Of a stretch of 64,000 bases of DNA, positions 1-10,122 are shown piece by piece. The DNA comes from Pleurodeles waltl (taxonomy: Eukaryota; Chordata; Amphibia; Caudata; Salamandridae). The translations under genes and the position numbers were made by a program. The DNA lies in assembly GCF_031143425.1 (NCBI RefSeq), contig NC_090437.1, positions 846,809,978-846,873,977 of the forward strand. Reading direction: 5' to 3'. Positions within the stretch are counted from its first letter, which is position 1; each line of letters opens with the position of its first letter. The notes below the pieces were generated by a model. That model did no database searches. It saw only the letters and a program-made list of their open reading frames with translations, and was not told where the DNA came from.

Positions 1-719
1 GACGTAGGACCTTGAGGACCGGAACAGCTGCTCCCTTTTGAAATAGTGGAATCAACGCCTGAATGTCCTGAATCCGTTGAGGCAGAAGATATGCCCAATT
101 CAATGTTGTATCCAGTACTGCCCCTATGAACAGGAGGCGCTGATAGGGCTCCAGGTGAGACTTATACACATTTACAGTAAAGTCCAGGTTGAACAACAAC
201 TGTGTTGTCATTTGAAAGTGATACAGCACGAGCTCAGGGGATCTGGCTTTGATCATCCAATTGTCCAGGTAACGGAATACAGATATTCCCTTCCTTCTGA
301 GGTCTGCTGCAACCACTGCCATCACCTTCGTGAAGACTCGAGGTGCGAAAGTAAGACCAAAAGGAAGGATCGTAAACTGGTCGTGTTGCGACCCTACCAC
401 GAACCGAAGATACTTCCTGTGCAATTTCAGTATGGGGTTATGAAAATAAGCATTCTGCAAGTCGACAGACACCATCCAGTTTTCCTTGTTCAATGCCAAA
501 AGCACCTGTGCTAGAGTCAGCATTTTGAAGTTCTCCTGTTTGAGGAACCAATTCATAATCCTCAAGTCCAGGATAGGCCTCAATCGACCATCCTTCTTGG
601 GAATCAGAAAATATCTTGAATAGCCAAGAGTCCAATGTGACTAACTCCCACTTGTGGAGAAAATGAAATAGCCATCCCCCTACGGGAGAAGAATGATTCA
701 AGATGGAGATGTTGGGAAA
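1..719 (-). pseudogene. DIRS reverse transcriptase fragment (copy A)
   Basis: The minus strand encodes the N-terminal and palm part of a DIRS reverse transcriptase. It is collinear with residues of the intact 695-aa protein at 37692-39779 but is broken by frame changes. About 180 bp present in the intact copy (near 39335-39510) are missing around position 625. The metal-binding motif reads YLDNWMI (about 250-275) where the intact copy has YLDDWLI. The second catalytic aspartate is therefore asparagine, which should abolish polymerase activity. A short open stretch at 438-701 lies in the frame that overlaps RT on the same strand; it is not the RT frame. Confidence 0.85.
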
Positions 720-2598
720 TGGGTTATTGGTAAGGGCAGGTAAGTGCTACACTAAGCAATAGGCCACCAACCTTCACTTAGGCCCAGTTAGGTCTCAGTA
801 AATTAAACCCAGCTCAACCCTTGGTAGCTTGGCAACGAGCGACAAGGCTTAATTTAGGAGACAGAGGGCCTGATTCTAACTTTGGAGGACGGTGTTAAAC
901 CGTCCCAAAAGTGGCGGATATACCACCTACCGTATTACGAGTTCCATAGGATATAATGGACTCGTAATACGGTAGGTGGTATATCCGCCACTTTTGGGAC
1001 GGTTTAACACCGTCCTCCAAAGTTAGAATCAGGCCCAGAGTGTAAAGCATTCAAATATCACAAAACAGTAATTAAATAAAACACAGGAAATAGTTTAAAA
1101 ATCAAAAACCAATTTATAACAATAGATTACATTTGTATCTTTAAAATGACACAAAATACAAATAAAATCGGATAAGGGGAACCCGAGATATGAATTTTTA
1201 AAGAATTATTGTTTTCTAGCGCCTAGAAACAAAAAGCACCAATCTGGTCATCTGGTCGCCCCTCGACCGAGGCAAAGTCAAAGTTTAAGGCCGACCGCGA
1301 TGGAGCCCGGCTCGGCTACAGCCCGCGGGAGGCCTCGGTCAAAAGTTTACCTTCGCACTTAGTCGTTTTTCTGAAGATTTTCTTCAGCGGGATGAACCTG
1401 CCAGTCCAATCCGACCTCCTGGAACTCTTCTCCGGATACGTATCGCAGGAACCCTGTGATGACCACTTCCTGGGAAGTGTGGCAAAAATCAATCCCAAGG
1501 GGCAACATACCTCAAAAATCCATCATAGCTGAAAGTGATTTTTGGAGGTTATATCTGGCTGAGCTCACCCACTGGTGTGGCTAAAAATCTTAAACACACC
1601 CCTCTCCTGCTCTCTCCTAATCTAATCAATGGGGCACCTAGTTGTCTGGGGTTGCAGGATGTGGGGGTGTTGTTGGGTTGCTCAAAATGTCCTTCTTGGC
1701 CTTTGAAGACCAGTTTGGCAGCCCTCCCCCTTCCTGCCTCACCATCTGCTGAGGGGAGATCTCCTCCCACAGGCACATCTCTTTGTGTGAAGCCAGGCCA
1801 CTTCACACCTCATCAAGGCAGCCTGGCCAGGCTGCCAGAGGCTGGCCAATCAGGGCACAGCAGCAAAAACAATGCAGGGCTGAAGTTGGCAACTTTTCAG
1901 ATAAAGTTTAAAACTCTTTACCTGAACAAGTTATATTAAATCCAACAACTGGAAGTTGTGGGAATTATTCTAACATTTAATTTGATACCAAACTCTTGGT
2001 ATTCTCTCACTTAAGGAGACTTTTAAAATTAAAATAAAGTCTCCCAATTCTAGCCTATGGAGGCCATTCACTACAATGAGGGAAAAACAAATTTGGCTGT
2101 TTTACCTGACCAGGGCTCATAAAACTATTTTTATAAGGTCCCTGCTTATGGTTACATGGCACCCAGCCCTAGGGGCACATAGGGCACACCTCAGGGGTGA
2201 CTTATATGTCAAAATAAGGTAGTTTAAGACTTTGGAGCTACTTTTAATTCCAAGGTCGAATTTGCATATAACTTTAAGTTAAAAGCAGCCAGCAAGGCAG
2301 GCCTGCCTTTAAAATGACACTGGGCACCTTAGCAGTGCACCTATGGGTGCACTACCTATGCTGGGGTCCCTAAACCTACATGCCCTACCATATACTAGGG
2401 ACTTATAGGTAGGTTGACTTAGCCAATTATATTTAGCCTAATTTGCATACTGATTTTACACAGAGCATAGGCCCTGGGACTGGTTAGCAGTACCCAGGGC
2501 ACCACCAGAGTCAGGAAATCACCAGCAAAAAGTGGAAAATGGGGGCAAAAGGTTAGGGGGCCTCTGCAATCATCCCTGTTCTCTCTCAGTAGAGAAAA
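720..2598 (-). mobile_element. LTR-like non-coding insertion in DIRS copy A
   Basis: This block interrupts the DIRS copy: homology to the intact element stops near 719 and resumes near 2599. It has no credible coding frame. Bases about 2150-2330 resemble the reverse complement of about 18250-18360 in the LTR-like element at 17893-19984, so it probably belongs to a related family in minus orientation. A TG at 720 and a CA near 2589 could be the termini. I could not find a clean target duplication, so the ends are approximate. It carries its own nested palindrome at 866-1036. Confidence 0.6.
866..1036. mobile_element. Perfect-palindrome MITE, 76-bp arms
   Basis: Bases 866-941 are the exact reverse complement of 961-1036, with a 19-base spacer. 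The tips read GGGCCTGATTCTAAC and its complement. The element is flanked by the trinucleotide AGA on both sides (863-865 and 1037-1039), which fits a 3-bp target duplication. The arms are perfect by eye, which suggests recent insertion or active arm homogenisation. A 3-bp duplication points to PIF/Harbinger-type mobilisation, which is an inference. Confidence 0.85.
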
Positions 2599-4656
2599 CT
2601 AGGGCTGCTTTCCTTGTTGGGTTCCCCAGAGGATGAAGATGAGGCGGGAGGCTCATCATGTTCTAACCCTCCCCTATAAGACCTATAAAGAGGGTTGGCA
2701 GGCTACTACATGCTGGACAGTGGCATTCCACGAAAGAGGACCCACGGCCAAACCCCATGAACCTCTGAAAAAATCCAAAGGGTGTAGACGCTGAAGCCTG
2801 GAGCCCAAAGGACTTTGCAGTAGCCCTGCTATCTTTAAAATGTTCCAAAGCAGAGTCAGCCTTGGATCCAAACAACTTCTCGCCATCAAACGGAAGGCCC
2901 AACAAAGTTGTCTGAACATCCGTAGAAAAGCCAGAAGACCTAAGCCATGAATGCCTCCTGGTCACCACCGAAGTGCCCATAGCCCTGGCAACTGAATCAG
3001 CTGTATCCAAACCTGACTGGATAACCTGCTTGGCAGCTGCTTAAGTCTCCAACAGGAGCTCATCAAACTGACCCTGCACATCCTGAGGCAAGCTCGGCAC
3101 CACAGCTCTTACTGTGTCCATCAGGGCATGATTATACCTCCCAGCACACAGGTAGCATTGACCGACGTCAAGGCCATACTGCATGAGGAGAAACATTTCT
3201 TAGCTGCTTGCTCCATCCTCTTAGACTCTATATCTGACGGAGTAGCAGGGAACGAACCAGGTGCAGATCAAGCAGAACACGATGCTTGCACCACCAAGCT
3301 CTCAGGGGTTGGATGCTGAGACAGAAATAGTGATCCCCAGGAGCAACTCTGTATCTCCTAGCCACAGTCCTGGAAACCTCTGGAGTTGTGACAGGTTTCC
3401 TCCAAATGGGCTCAGTAATGGCATCATTAAAAGGGAGTAGGGTTTCCGCAGACGTAGAGAAAGGATGCAACACCTCAGTCAAGATGTTCGTCTTCACCTC
3501 CGATGCTGGTAAAGGAAGTTCCAAGAATTCAGCAGCCTTCCTTATAAAACTTTGAAGATGCTGCCTGCTCTGTGAATTCCCCCGGGAATGAAAGATCCCA
3601 CTCAGGGGATGTATCTAGGCCACTACCAGAGTCCAGACCCTGATATTCCCCCATAGGCTCGGTAATCTCCCCTTCCTCCAACAGCTGTTGCTCATACTCC
3701 TGCTCCTCCAAGAGCCTCAAGGCCATCCTCCTTGACCTCAGTCTGGCCTCCAACCGTGGCATTGACAGAAAATTAGCCGACATCGATGACGCCAGTTTCA
3801 AAGCAGATGGATGCTCTGGCGGAGGAGATAGTGGAGATATACTGCGTCCCGATCAGGATCCATCCGGCGCTGGCATCGACTCCCTCGACGTCGTCGGCAA
3901 AATCATCTGGGGCGACGACGTCATCGGCGCCGAACCAGTACCTTCAGCTGGATACAAAGGTACAAACCGAGCCTGTTTGTACGGCGCCGGCGAACCCAGA
4001 AAGAAAGTTAATGGACCTGTGGGACCAGCTGTTGCACCAGCCGGGGCCATAGCCCTGTTGAAAATGCTAAACATAGCATTAAGGAACACCGCTGGATCCG
4101 CTCCCAGAGTCGGGAAGCCAGGAAACCTCTGCTCATCTTGAGGCGTTTGGGCCGAATCCGAAGCTTGTGCCACCGGCTCCTGAGTTAACACAGGTGAAAA
4201 GTGAACCGGAGGACTCGCCAGCGACTTGAAGACCTTGATCAACAACGGCACCGGAAAAGTCTGTGGACTCTGAGGCTGAGGAGGGACCACTGGATTGACC
4301 TCCCACACCATACGGCGCAGTCTTGGAGGGGACCGAGACTGAGACCGATCTCCGGAAGAATGGCGTTGAGAATCGTGCCGGAGCTGCTTCTTATGAGATC
4401 TCGAGGACTTATTTGAGGAAGAGTCCCTCTCCTTAGATCTTCGATGACCCTTCTGCCCCTTCTGAGCTTTTGCCAAGAAGGGCTTAGCCTCTCTCTCTTT
4501 CCAGGCCTTCAGGTTCATCCGCTGGCAGGACATGCGCCCTTCCACGTCGTGGTCCGAGCTTAGGCACCACAAGTAGTCCTCATGAGGACCTGTGACCAAC
4601 ATGCGACTCCCACACTCATGACAAGGTTCAAAATCTGATTTCTTCGGCGGAGACAT
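2599..4656 (-). pseudogene. DIRS gag-like protein, broken (copy A)
   Basis: This is a minus-strand remnant of the first DIRS frame, homologous to the intact gag at 39601-41721. The best-preserved part (3853-4656) begins MSPPKKSDFEPCHECG, with a cysteine-rich N-terminus (CxxC, then C..C..C) followed by a basic, Ser/Arg/His-rich stretch and a proline-rich stretch. The start at 4656 is chosen because the complete copy has the matching internal methionine (MSQRKSGF); the open frame extends upstream to 4767 but that part is not conserved. Further pieces lie at 3529-3801, 3228-3524 and 2663-3010 in shifted frames, so at least three frame breaks separate them. Confidence 0.85.
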
Positions 4657-4743
4657 TGTAACTAGTACAACAAGAACACCTTCGAAACAGTAACTGTTCG
4701 AGAGCCAGGAAAAACCATTAGCGTTGAAGGTGCGGAAAAAAGG

Positions 4744-4920
4744 GAACTGACGTCGGCACGCCGGCAAGGACTTCTTATTGCCACAATGGCATCAGACGGA
4801 GTCGTGTAATTGTGACGTCCTCATTGACGTGAAGAGCTAGGAAGAAAATTTCCGTTGAATGCTGGTGCGCTGGGAGAATTCATAAGGTGAGGAATCCACA
4901 GGTAGTTGTATCCATCAGAA
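4744..4920 (-). repeat. DIRS copy A terminal repeat (5' end)
   Basis: This is the counterpart of the right terminal repeat of the complete copy (41824-42003). It has the same GACGTC/CGTC-rich block and the same conserved GGAATCCACAGGTAGTTGTA stretch before the terminal TCCATCAGAA at 4911-4920. Its partner terminal repeat lies beyond the left edge of the window. Confidence 0.85.
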
Positions 4921-5239
4921 ACTTATTTATATAGTTTCACAAACTAAAAGTAGAATGAAAGTAGAAACACATGTTATACATACCAACCACTGAGAAAGTA
5001 TTGACCAACAAAAGTGCAAACAGTGAGTGAGGAGTTAAATCATTCAACTATGTTCATCGAGGACTACTCATAATAAGAACTACACACAAATATACTTTGA
5101 AACCCATCATCATACCTTAATAAAAGTTATGTTTCACCAGACTACTTCCTAATGCAGTAGTAGTGCATGTTTAGTTATAACTGGCTGGACATTTGAGTTA
5201 ACTAGGAGGCCCTCAGATGACTCTTGTTTGGAAACAAAG
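4921..5239. other. Flanking DNA, nothing recognised
   Basis: This AT-rich stretch lies between the end of the DIRS copy and the LINE 3' end. No coding frame, repeat match within the window or structural signal was recognised. Confidence 0.5.
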
Positions 5240-5253
5240 CATTTAGGATAAGA

Positions 5254-5762
5254 TCATAGAAAGTAGTGCCTAAAGAGGTAGTCTTTTAGTTGTCTTCTGA
5301 AGACCTGTGGGGAGGTGGTGGTGCGTATTTTAGGTGATATAGAACTCCAGACTTTTGGAACAGAGCTGGAGAAAAAAAAGTTCAAAGTAGATTTTTTGTT
5401 GAATGCAGGAAGAGAGTGAAAGGTGCAAAGTTGTCGGGATCCACCAGAGATCTTCAGTTTCTTAGGGAGATAATGTGATTGTTCATAATTTGAGTTGGTA
5501 AAATATGCAGGCCTATTTAAAGGTGAATCTGCCCTCATTTGCAAGCTATCTCAGAGAGTGTAAAGTAGGGGTGGCAACAAGAACAACCAGCTCCTAAATT
5601 CAGACAGGCGTCTGTATATAAAGACACTTTGATGGGTGGAAGATGAAATTTTGGGTTACCATGTTGTGTAACATTTCTATAGTTTAATCTTGACAGCACC
5701 AGAGCTTGGATAGTTAGTTTAGTGCTTGTTCTAGTAAGAATGGTTTGATAACCCTGATGCAT
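5254..5762 (-). pseudogene. L2-like LINE ORF2, C-terminal part
   Basis: Two minus-strand open stretches overlap here. The upper one (5535-5762) contains ALVLSRLNY, the usual 'L.SRLDYCN' block after the reverse transcriptase of CR1/L2-type LINEs. The lower one (5254-5544) contains SSSVPKVWSSISPKIRTT and FRRQLKDYLF, matching the family's C-terminal 'APKLWNSLP...FK..LKTYLF' signature. They lie in different frames, so there is at least one frameshift. This is the 3' end of the LINE whose reverse transcriptase lies at 7640-8620; two hairpin-chain elements separate the parts. Confidence 0.75.
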
Positions 5763-5817
5763 CTAAGTTAGTGATATGCATTTTTTGGCAAAAGATTGGA
5801 AATCTTTGGCAGATTGA

Positions 5818-6365
5818 GGCGGTCATTCTGACCCTGGCGGTTGAAAACCGCCAGGGCAGAGTGCCGCGGAAGCACCGCCAACAGGCTGGCGGTGCTTCAG
5901 GGGCAATTCTGACCGCGGCGGTAAAGCCGCAGCCAGAAAAGGGCAACCGGCGGTTTCCCGCCGGTTTACCCCTTCCCCAAAGAATCCTCCATGGCGGCGC
6001 TGCTCGCAGCACCGCCATGGGGATTCCGACCCCCTTCCCGCCATCCTGATGGTAAAAACTGCCAGGAACAGGATGGCGGGAACGGGTGTCGTGGGGCCCC
6101 TGGGGGCTGCCTAGCAGACACTGAAAATCGCGACGGGTGCCACTGCACCCGTCGCACACCAGCAACTCCGCCGGCTCCATTCGGAGCCGGCTTCATCCTT
6201 GCTGGGGCTTTCCCGCTGGGCGGGCGGGCGGCCTTTTGGCGGTCGCCCGCCCGCCCAGCGGGAAAGTCAGAATGACCGCCGCGGTCATTTGACCGCGGTG
6301 CGGTCTTCTGGCGGTCTCCGCCCGGCGGGCGGCGCCCGCCGCCCGCCGGGGTCGGAATGATCCCC
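5818..6365 (-). mobile_element. Chain-of-hairpins element 1 (548 bp)
   Basis: The termini are imperfect inverted repeats (about GGCGGTCATTCTGACC on the left, with a matching complement ending at 6365). They are flanked by TGA on both sides (5815-5817 and 6366-6368). The inside is a run of consecutive short palindromes. Examples are arms around 5833-5860 (CCCTGGCGGTT), 5869-5900 (GAAGCACCGCCA), 5990-6020 (CATGGCGG..GCTGC), 6129-6157 (GCGACGGGTGC), 6170-6192 (GCCGGCTCC) and 6209-6267 (CTTTCCCGCTGGGCGGGCGGG). The same modules occur in reversed order in the element at 6864-7493, so the two are opposite-strand copies of one family. GC content is far above the flanks. Strand is given only relative to that second copy. 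Confidence 0.85.
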
Positions 6366-6368
6366 TGA

Positions 6369-6863
6369 GTCTGTTATCCAAAATAAAGCATAGAATTTTT
6401 CGTGTTTTTATGATAAGGGGAGAGCAGACTAGCGCATTAATGGGACCTAGCCATCCTTGCGCAGACTGCATGTTACCAAGAGTTAAACCAGGAAAGAGAT
6501 ATCAACAGGAAATGAAACATTCTGGTAGAGCATTGTGCTATTCCATTATAGATTATATGATATGCCAGATGTACTTTTATCACAAAGAGCTTGAAAAAGG
6601 CATTGAGGCACCTTTGAGGTACAGAAACTTGCTTGGAAATGAAAGGTTCTCATTTAATCAACTATATCCTGTTAGTTAAATATGATTGGAACCTGTTCCT
6701 TCGAAGCCTGTGCTATCTTTCAACATGTGAGCAGGTTTATTGTCAATGCTTAATGTGAGCTGGTGGTTGCCAGTGGGGCCCACTAGCTCTTGTTTTTTGG
6801 GGCCCACACATATTTTTCCTCATCAGATAATGACCACAAGCAAGAAAGGGAAAAACACATTAA
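6369..6863. other. Interior of the LINE between two hairpin elements, not resolved
   Basis: This DNA lies between two insertions and by position should belong to the LINE fossil. I cannot recognise LINE protein motifs in it on either strand. An open stretch on the plus strand (6410-6679) has no recognisable motif and is not called. Confidence 0.4.
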
Positions 6864-7493
6864 GGGGGTGATTCTAACATTGGCGGGCGGCGGAGGCCGC
6901 CCGCCAATGTTCCCTCGACAAAATACCGCTCCGCGGTCACAAGACCGCTGAGGGTATTTTGAGATTTGCCCTGGGCTGGCGGGCGGCCGCCAAAAGGCCG
7001 CCCGCCAGCCCAGGGCAAATCTACCTTCCCACGAGGACGCCGGCTCCGAATGGAGCCGGCGTAGTGGGAAGGTGCGACGGGTGCAGTTGCACCCGTCGCG
7101 TATTTCAGTGTCTGCTTTGCAGACACTGAAATACTTTGCGGGGCCCTCTTACGGGGGCCCCTGGAGTGCCCATGCCATTGGCATGGGCACTGCAGGGGCC
7201 CCCAGGGGCCCCGCGGCACCCCCTACCGCCATCCTGTTCCTGGCGGGAGACCCGCCAGGAACAGGATGGCGGTAGGGGGTGTCAGAATCCCCATGGCGGC
7301 GGAGCGCGCTCCGCAGCCATGGAGGATTCCCCCGAGCAGCGGAAAGTCGGCGGGAGACCGCCGACTTTCTGTTTCTGACCGCGGCTGAACCGCCGCGGTC
7401 AGAATGCTCGAGGGAGCACCGCCAGCCTGTTGGCGGTGCTCCCGTGGTCGGTGACCCTGGCGGTCACCGGCCGCCAGGGTCAGAATGACCCCC
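6864..7493 (+). mobile_element. Chain-of-hairpins element 2 (630 bp)
   Basis: The termini GGGGGTGATTCTAAC and ...CAGAATGACCCCC are imperfect inverted repeats flanked by TAA on both sides (6861-6863 and 7494-7496). The interior is almost entirely back-to-back palindromes: about 6881-6910, 6923-6960, 6961-7021 (arms AGATTTGCCCTGGGCTGGCG), 7022-7072 (ACCTTCCCAC plus GCCGGCTCC), 7074-7099 (GCGACGGGTGC), 7101-7135 (GTATTTCAGTGTCTGC), 7138-7213, 7215-7283, 7288-7330, 7334-7370, 7375-7402 and 7410-7442. Module order mirrors element 1. No coding capacity. Confidence 0.85.
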
Positions 7494-7639
7494 TAAGTGT
7501 AAAGATAGAGAAGGAGAAAAATGGCAAAACTGATGCAAAGGGAGAATGCAGAGACTGACAAGAATGAGATAGAGAGGTAATAGTACCAAGTAGTGGATTA
7601 AAGAAGCTTGAGATGAATGCAAGACAATGCAGCCTTGGT

Positions 7640-8620
7640 TTTCAGCAAAGCAACATTAAATAGGACCCCCTTTGGGCACCGGAACTTATTCTTTTACATA
7701 TCAAGCATGGGGTATCATGGTTAACAGCATCAAATGCCACTGAAAGATCAAGTAACATGAAATATAAGAGTTGCCGTTACTCAATATGTGGACAGCATCA
7801 ACAATGATTTGCAAAATAGCTGTCTCAGTAGTGCAACTAGCTCTAAATCCAGACTGAAAGTTGTCAAGTATTATCCTTGCAATTATAATTGGATGGTGAA
7901 TACTGCCTCTAGATGTCTACAAGGCAATAACTAGAAGTCATTTGCGGAAATCCAGTCAGATGAAAGGATACCACCATTTGAGATATACTGTACCTTCTTC
8001 TACTTCAACTTGTAAGTGGATACTTTGAGGTTGAAGGATGAGCCCTGGGGATTATACACACCTTCCTCCAAGATGTAAATCGGCCCATTAATGTTATGCT
8101 TGAAGTGAATGTTGTTTACACTGCTTAACAAGATCTCTGCAAAGAATGGAAATCCTGGGAATGGGTCAGTATTTGTTTCAGTCCTCAGGAATAGGTGGGG
8201 ATGTTTCAAGAGAAGCACTTGTGCAATTTGTCTGCAAAATCTTATTTTTTAAGTGAGAGACTGACAATACCAGACCAAAATGGAACTAAAAATGTTACAT
8301 CTCTTTATCCAGGGGGGCAAGTAAAGGATCAGAAAGTGATTTGAGGGATGGAACTTGGAAATGGTGAACAGTTCAAACTGTGACACTGTTTGAATTGAGA
8401 CCAGTCGTTGGTGATTTCCTACTTAGAGTTACATAAGGGGAATTGGTGAGTGTTGGACAGGACGATTTTACCTTTTTGATCTTAGTGTAAAAAAAGACTC
8501 ACAAATTCCTTCTATTTCTTGTCTGGGTCAGTTATTTTGGGCAGACGTCTGGGATTACTTCTAGCCTTAACAATGCCTAAGACCCTTACAGGCCCATTTT
8601 TGTCTGTGTCCATTTGAGAT
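7640..8620 (-). pseudogene. L2-like LINE reverse transcriptase fragment
   Basis: Translating the minus strand across 7640-7960 gives SGFRASCTTETAILQII followed by LSVAFDAVNHD with one frame change. This is the 'GFR..hsTetal...D......G......LDLSaAFDtVdH' fingers/palm region of CR1/L2-type LINE reverse transcriptases. Further upstream in element sense (8430-8620) the translation resembles 'ITDP...EFVSFF', which precedes the RT domain in the same clade. Stops and frameshifts are frequent, so this is an old fossil. The clade call (L2 rather than CR1 or Rex1) is tentative. Confidence 0.65.
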
Positions 8621-9549
8621 CTGATTGAACGTGATTTGGCTTACATAATGTGATTTTTACACAGTCCTTTCTCATTAAGAAGGTTATTCAGGTTTCTGTT
8701 TGTGGATTTACTTTTGGTGCCAAAGTCATTCAATCACTCAGAGAAGTTTATTTCCCCCATCAAGTTCTTTTCTTTACGTGAATGAAAATTCTATTCTCCT
8801 GGTTGTCTTTGTTTATACTGGGGAAAAGCCATTCATTATATCAGTCAGCGTATTAATAAAGCTGTTAGTTGATTCGTGTATTTCTTGATAATTAGATGGG
8901 TGTGGAAGACACTCTGCAAAACATGTAGTGAATTTGACATGATTGATGTTAGTAGTATTTGCGATTGGTAATCTCTATGCTTGACTTCCCTGGGTCACAA
9001 AAGCACTGAGAGACAAAAAAGGAATTTTAAGAATTCCAGTTTTAAAGTTGCACAATCATTATTTCAGTAAACATATTACGTTTTATGTTAAGGCTGCCTT
9101 CCAATTCTTTATAAGGTGATCCATACAGGAATTAACTTTGGCCACGATTTGACCTGTGGAGAAGCACAGGTTCCACGCATACTTAAAATAAGCCAAGGCC
9201 CCACCACCTTCCCTCTCTACCAGGGACCCTGGTGGCAACTGCCCTCAATTACATCGACATGTGAGTTTCTATTGGAGAATAAAGGGGAGGATTAGCACTA
9301 TCGTGCTCATGTCCATGTCCTTCTTGTGACACTGCAGAGCATACAGCCAAAACGGAAACCTGTCAGACTCCCAAATGCAGAAAAATATATTGGATTCCAC
9401 TTACACATCAAAGCATCCACAGGAGTGCTTGAGCGTTAACGGACATTTTTCAAGGCCTGGAGATCCAAGGTACCATGCTAACCCTTAGTATTACCTTTTA
9501 TGTCATGTACTGTGCTAACTTGCAGAATTACAGTAACCGCAACCATTTA
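8621..9549. other. Possible 5' LINE remainder and unassigned DNA
   Basis: The left part (to about 8900) may continue the LINE fossil, since a minus-strand translation near 8580-8640 is weakly LINE-like. From about 8900 to 9549 nothing is recognised on either strand. Confidence 0.35.
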
Positions 9550-10122
9550 TTTAATTTTTTTAAACTTTTTATTGAGGTCACACATCATAATACAATACAA
9601 TTCATTCGATCAGCAAGGCAGAGATAAAGGACCATAACAATCATAAAGGTGTACCTGGATACAACATGGAAAATACAACTGAATAAACAAAAGCAAGAAA
9701 GATACTAACTTGTGGGGATGGGTGGTCATGACCAGACTGTATTTGCTCAAGACATCCCTTACATGGCTCCCAAATAGTCCTGAGCCAAACATGACGGTCA
9801 TCGTTATCAATACTCAGGCCCTCAAGGAGGCCAGTGTTGATGAATTCATGCCACCAAAACAGGACTGTTAGCCTGGGCCAATAAACTATGGCGGGCAAAA
9901 ACCAATGAAGCTGAAGCAATAGCAAGAAAGAAGAAGCCACTTAGGTGGCCAGGTATAAAAGGTGAGTGATCCAGCTCTATTACTTTGGAATCCCACATCA
10001 CAGAAACCGGACAAATCGAATTTAGCTTGCCAAAAACTGTTTGCCAATAAAACAAAATAGAGGGACAGGAAGCAAAAATATGAACAGAATCTGCCTGATC
10101 CCCAGAACACCGGAAGCACTTA

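Larger units (their letters stand above)
1..4920 (-). mobile_element. DIRS retrotransposon copy A, decayed, 5' part only
   Basis: This is a minus-strand DIRS-type tyrosine-recombinase retrotransposon. It begins (element sense) at 4920 and runs off the left edge of the window inside the reverse transcriptase. It aligns by eye, block by block, with the complete copy at 35962-42003: bases 1-719 match about 38708-39600, and 2599-4920 match about 39600-42003. An LTR-like element (about 720-2598) sits between the two blocks. Frames are broken in all coding parts and the reverse transcriptase active site is altered, so this copy is dead. The outer end has the same terminal ...TCCATCAGAA as the complete copy. 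Confidence 0.9.

Noticed and set aside
77..514. 145-codon open frame on the plus strand
   Set aside because: It is antisense to the DIRS reverse transcriptase remnant and has no motif of its own.
1535..1939. 134-codon plus-strand frame
   Set aside because: It lies in the non-coding LTR-like insertion and has no recognisable domain.
5966..6275. Several GC-rich frames on both strands
   Set aside because: They lie inside a hairpin-chain element; palindromes create mirrored frames.
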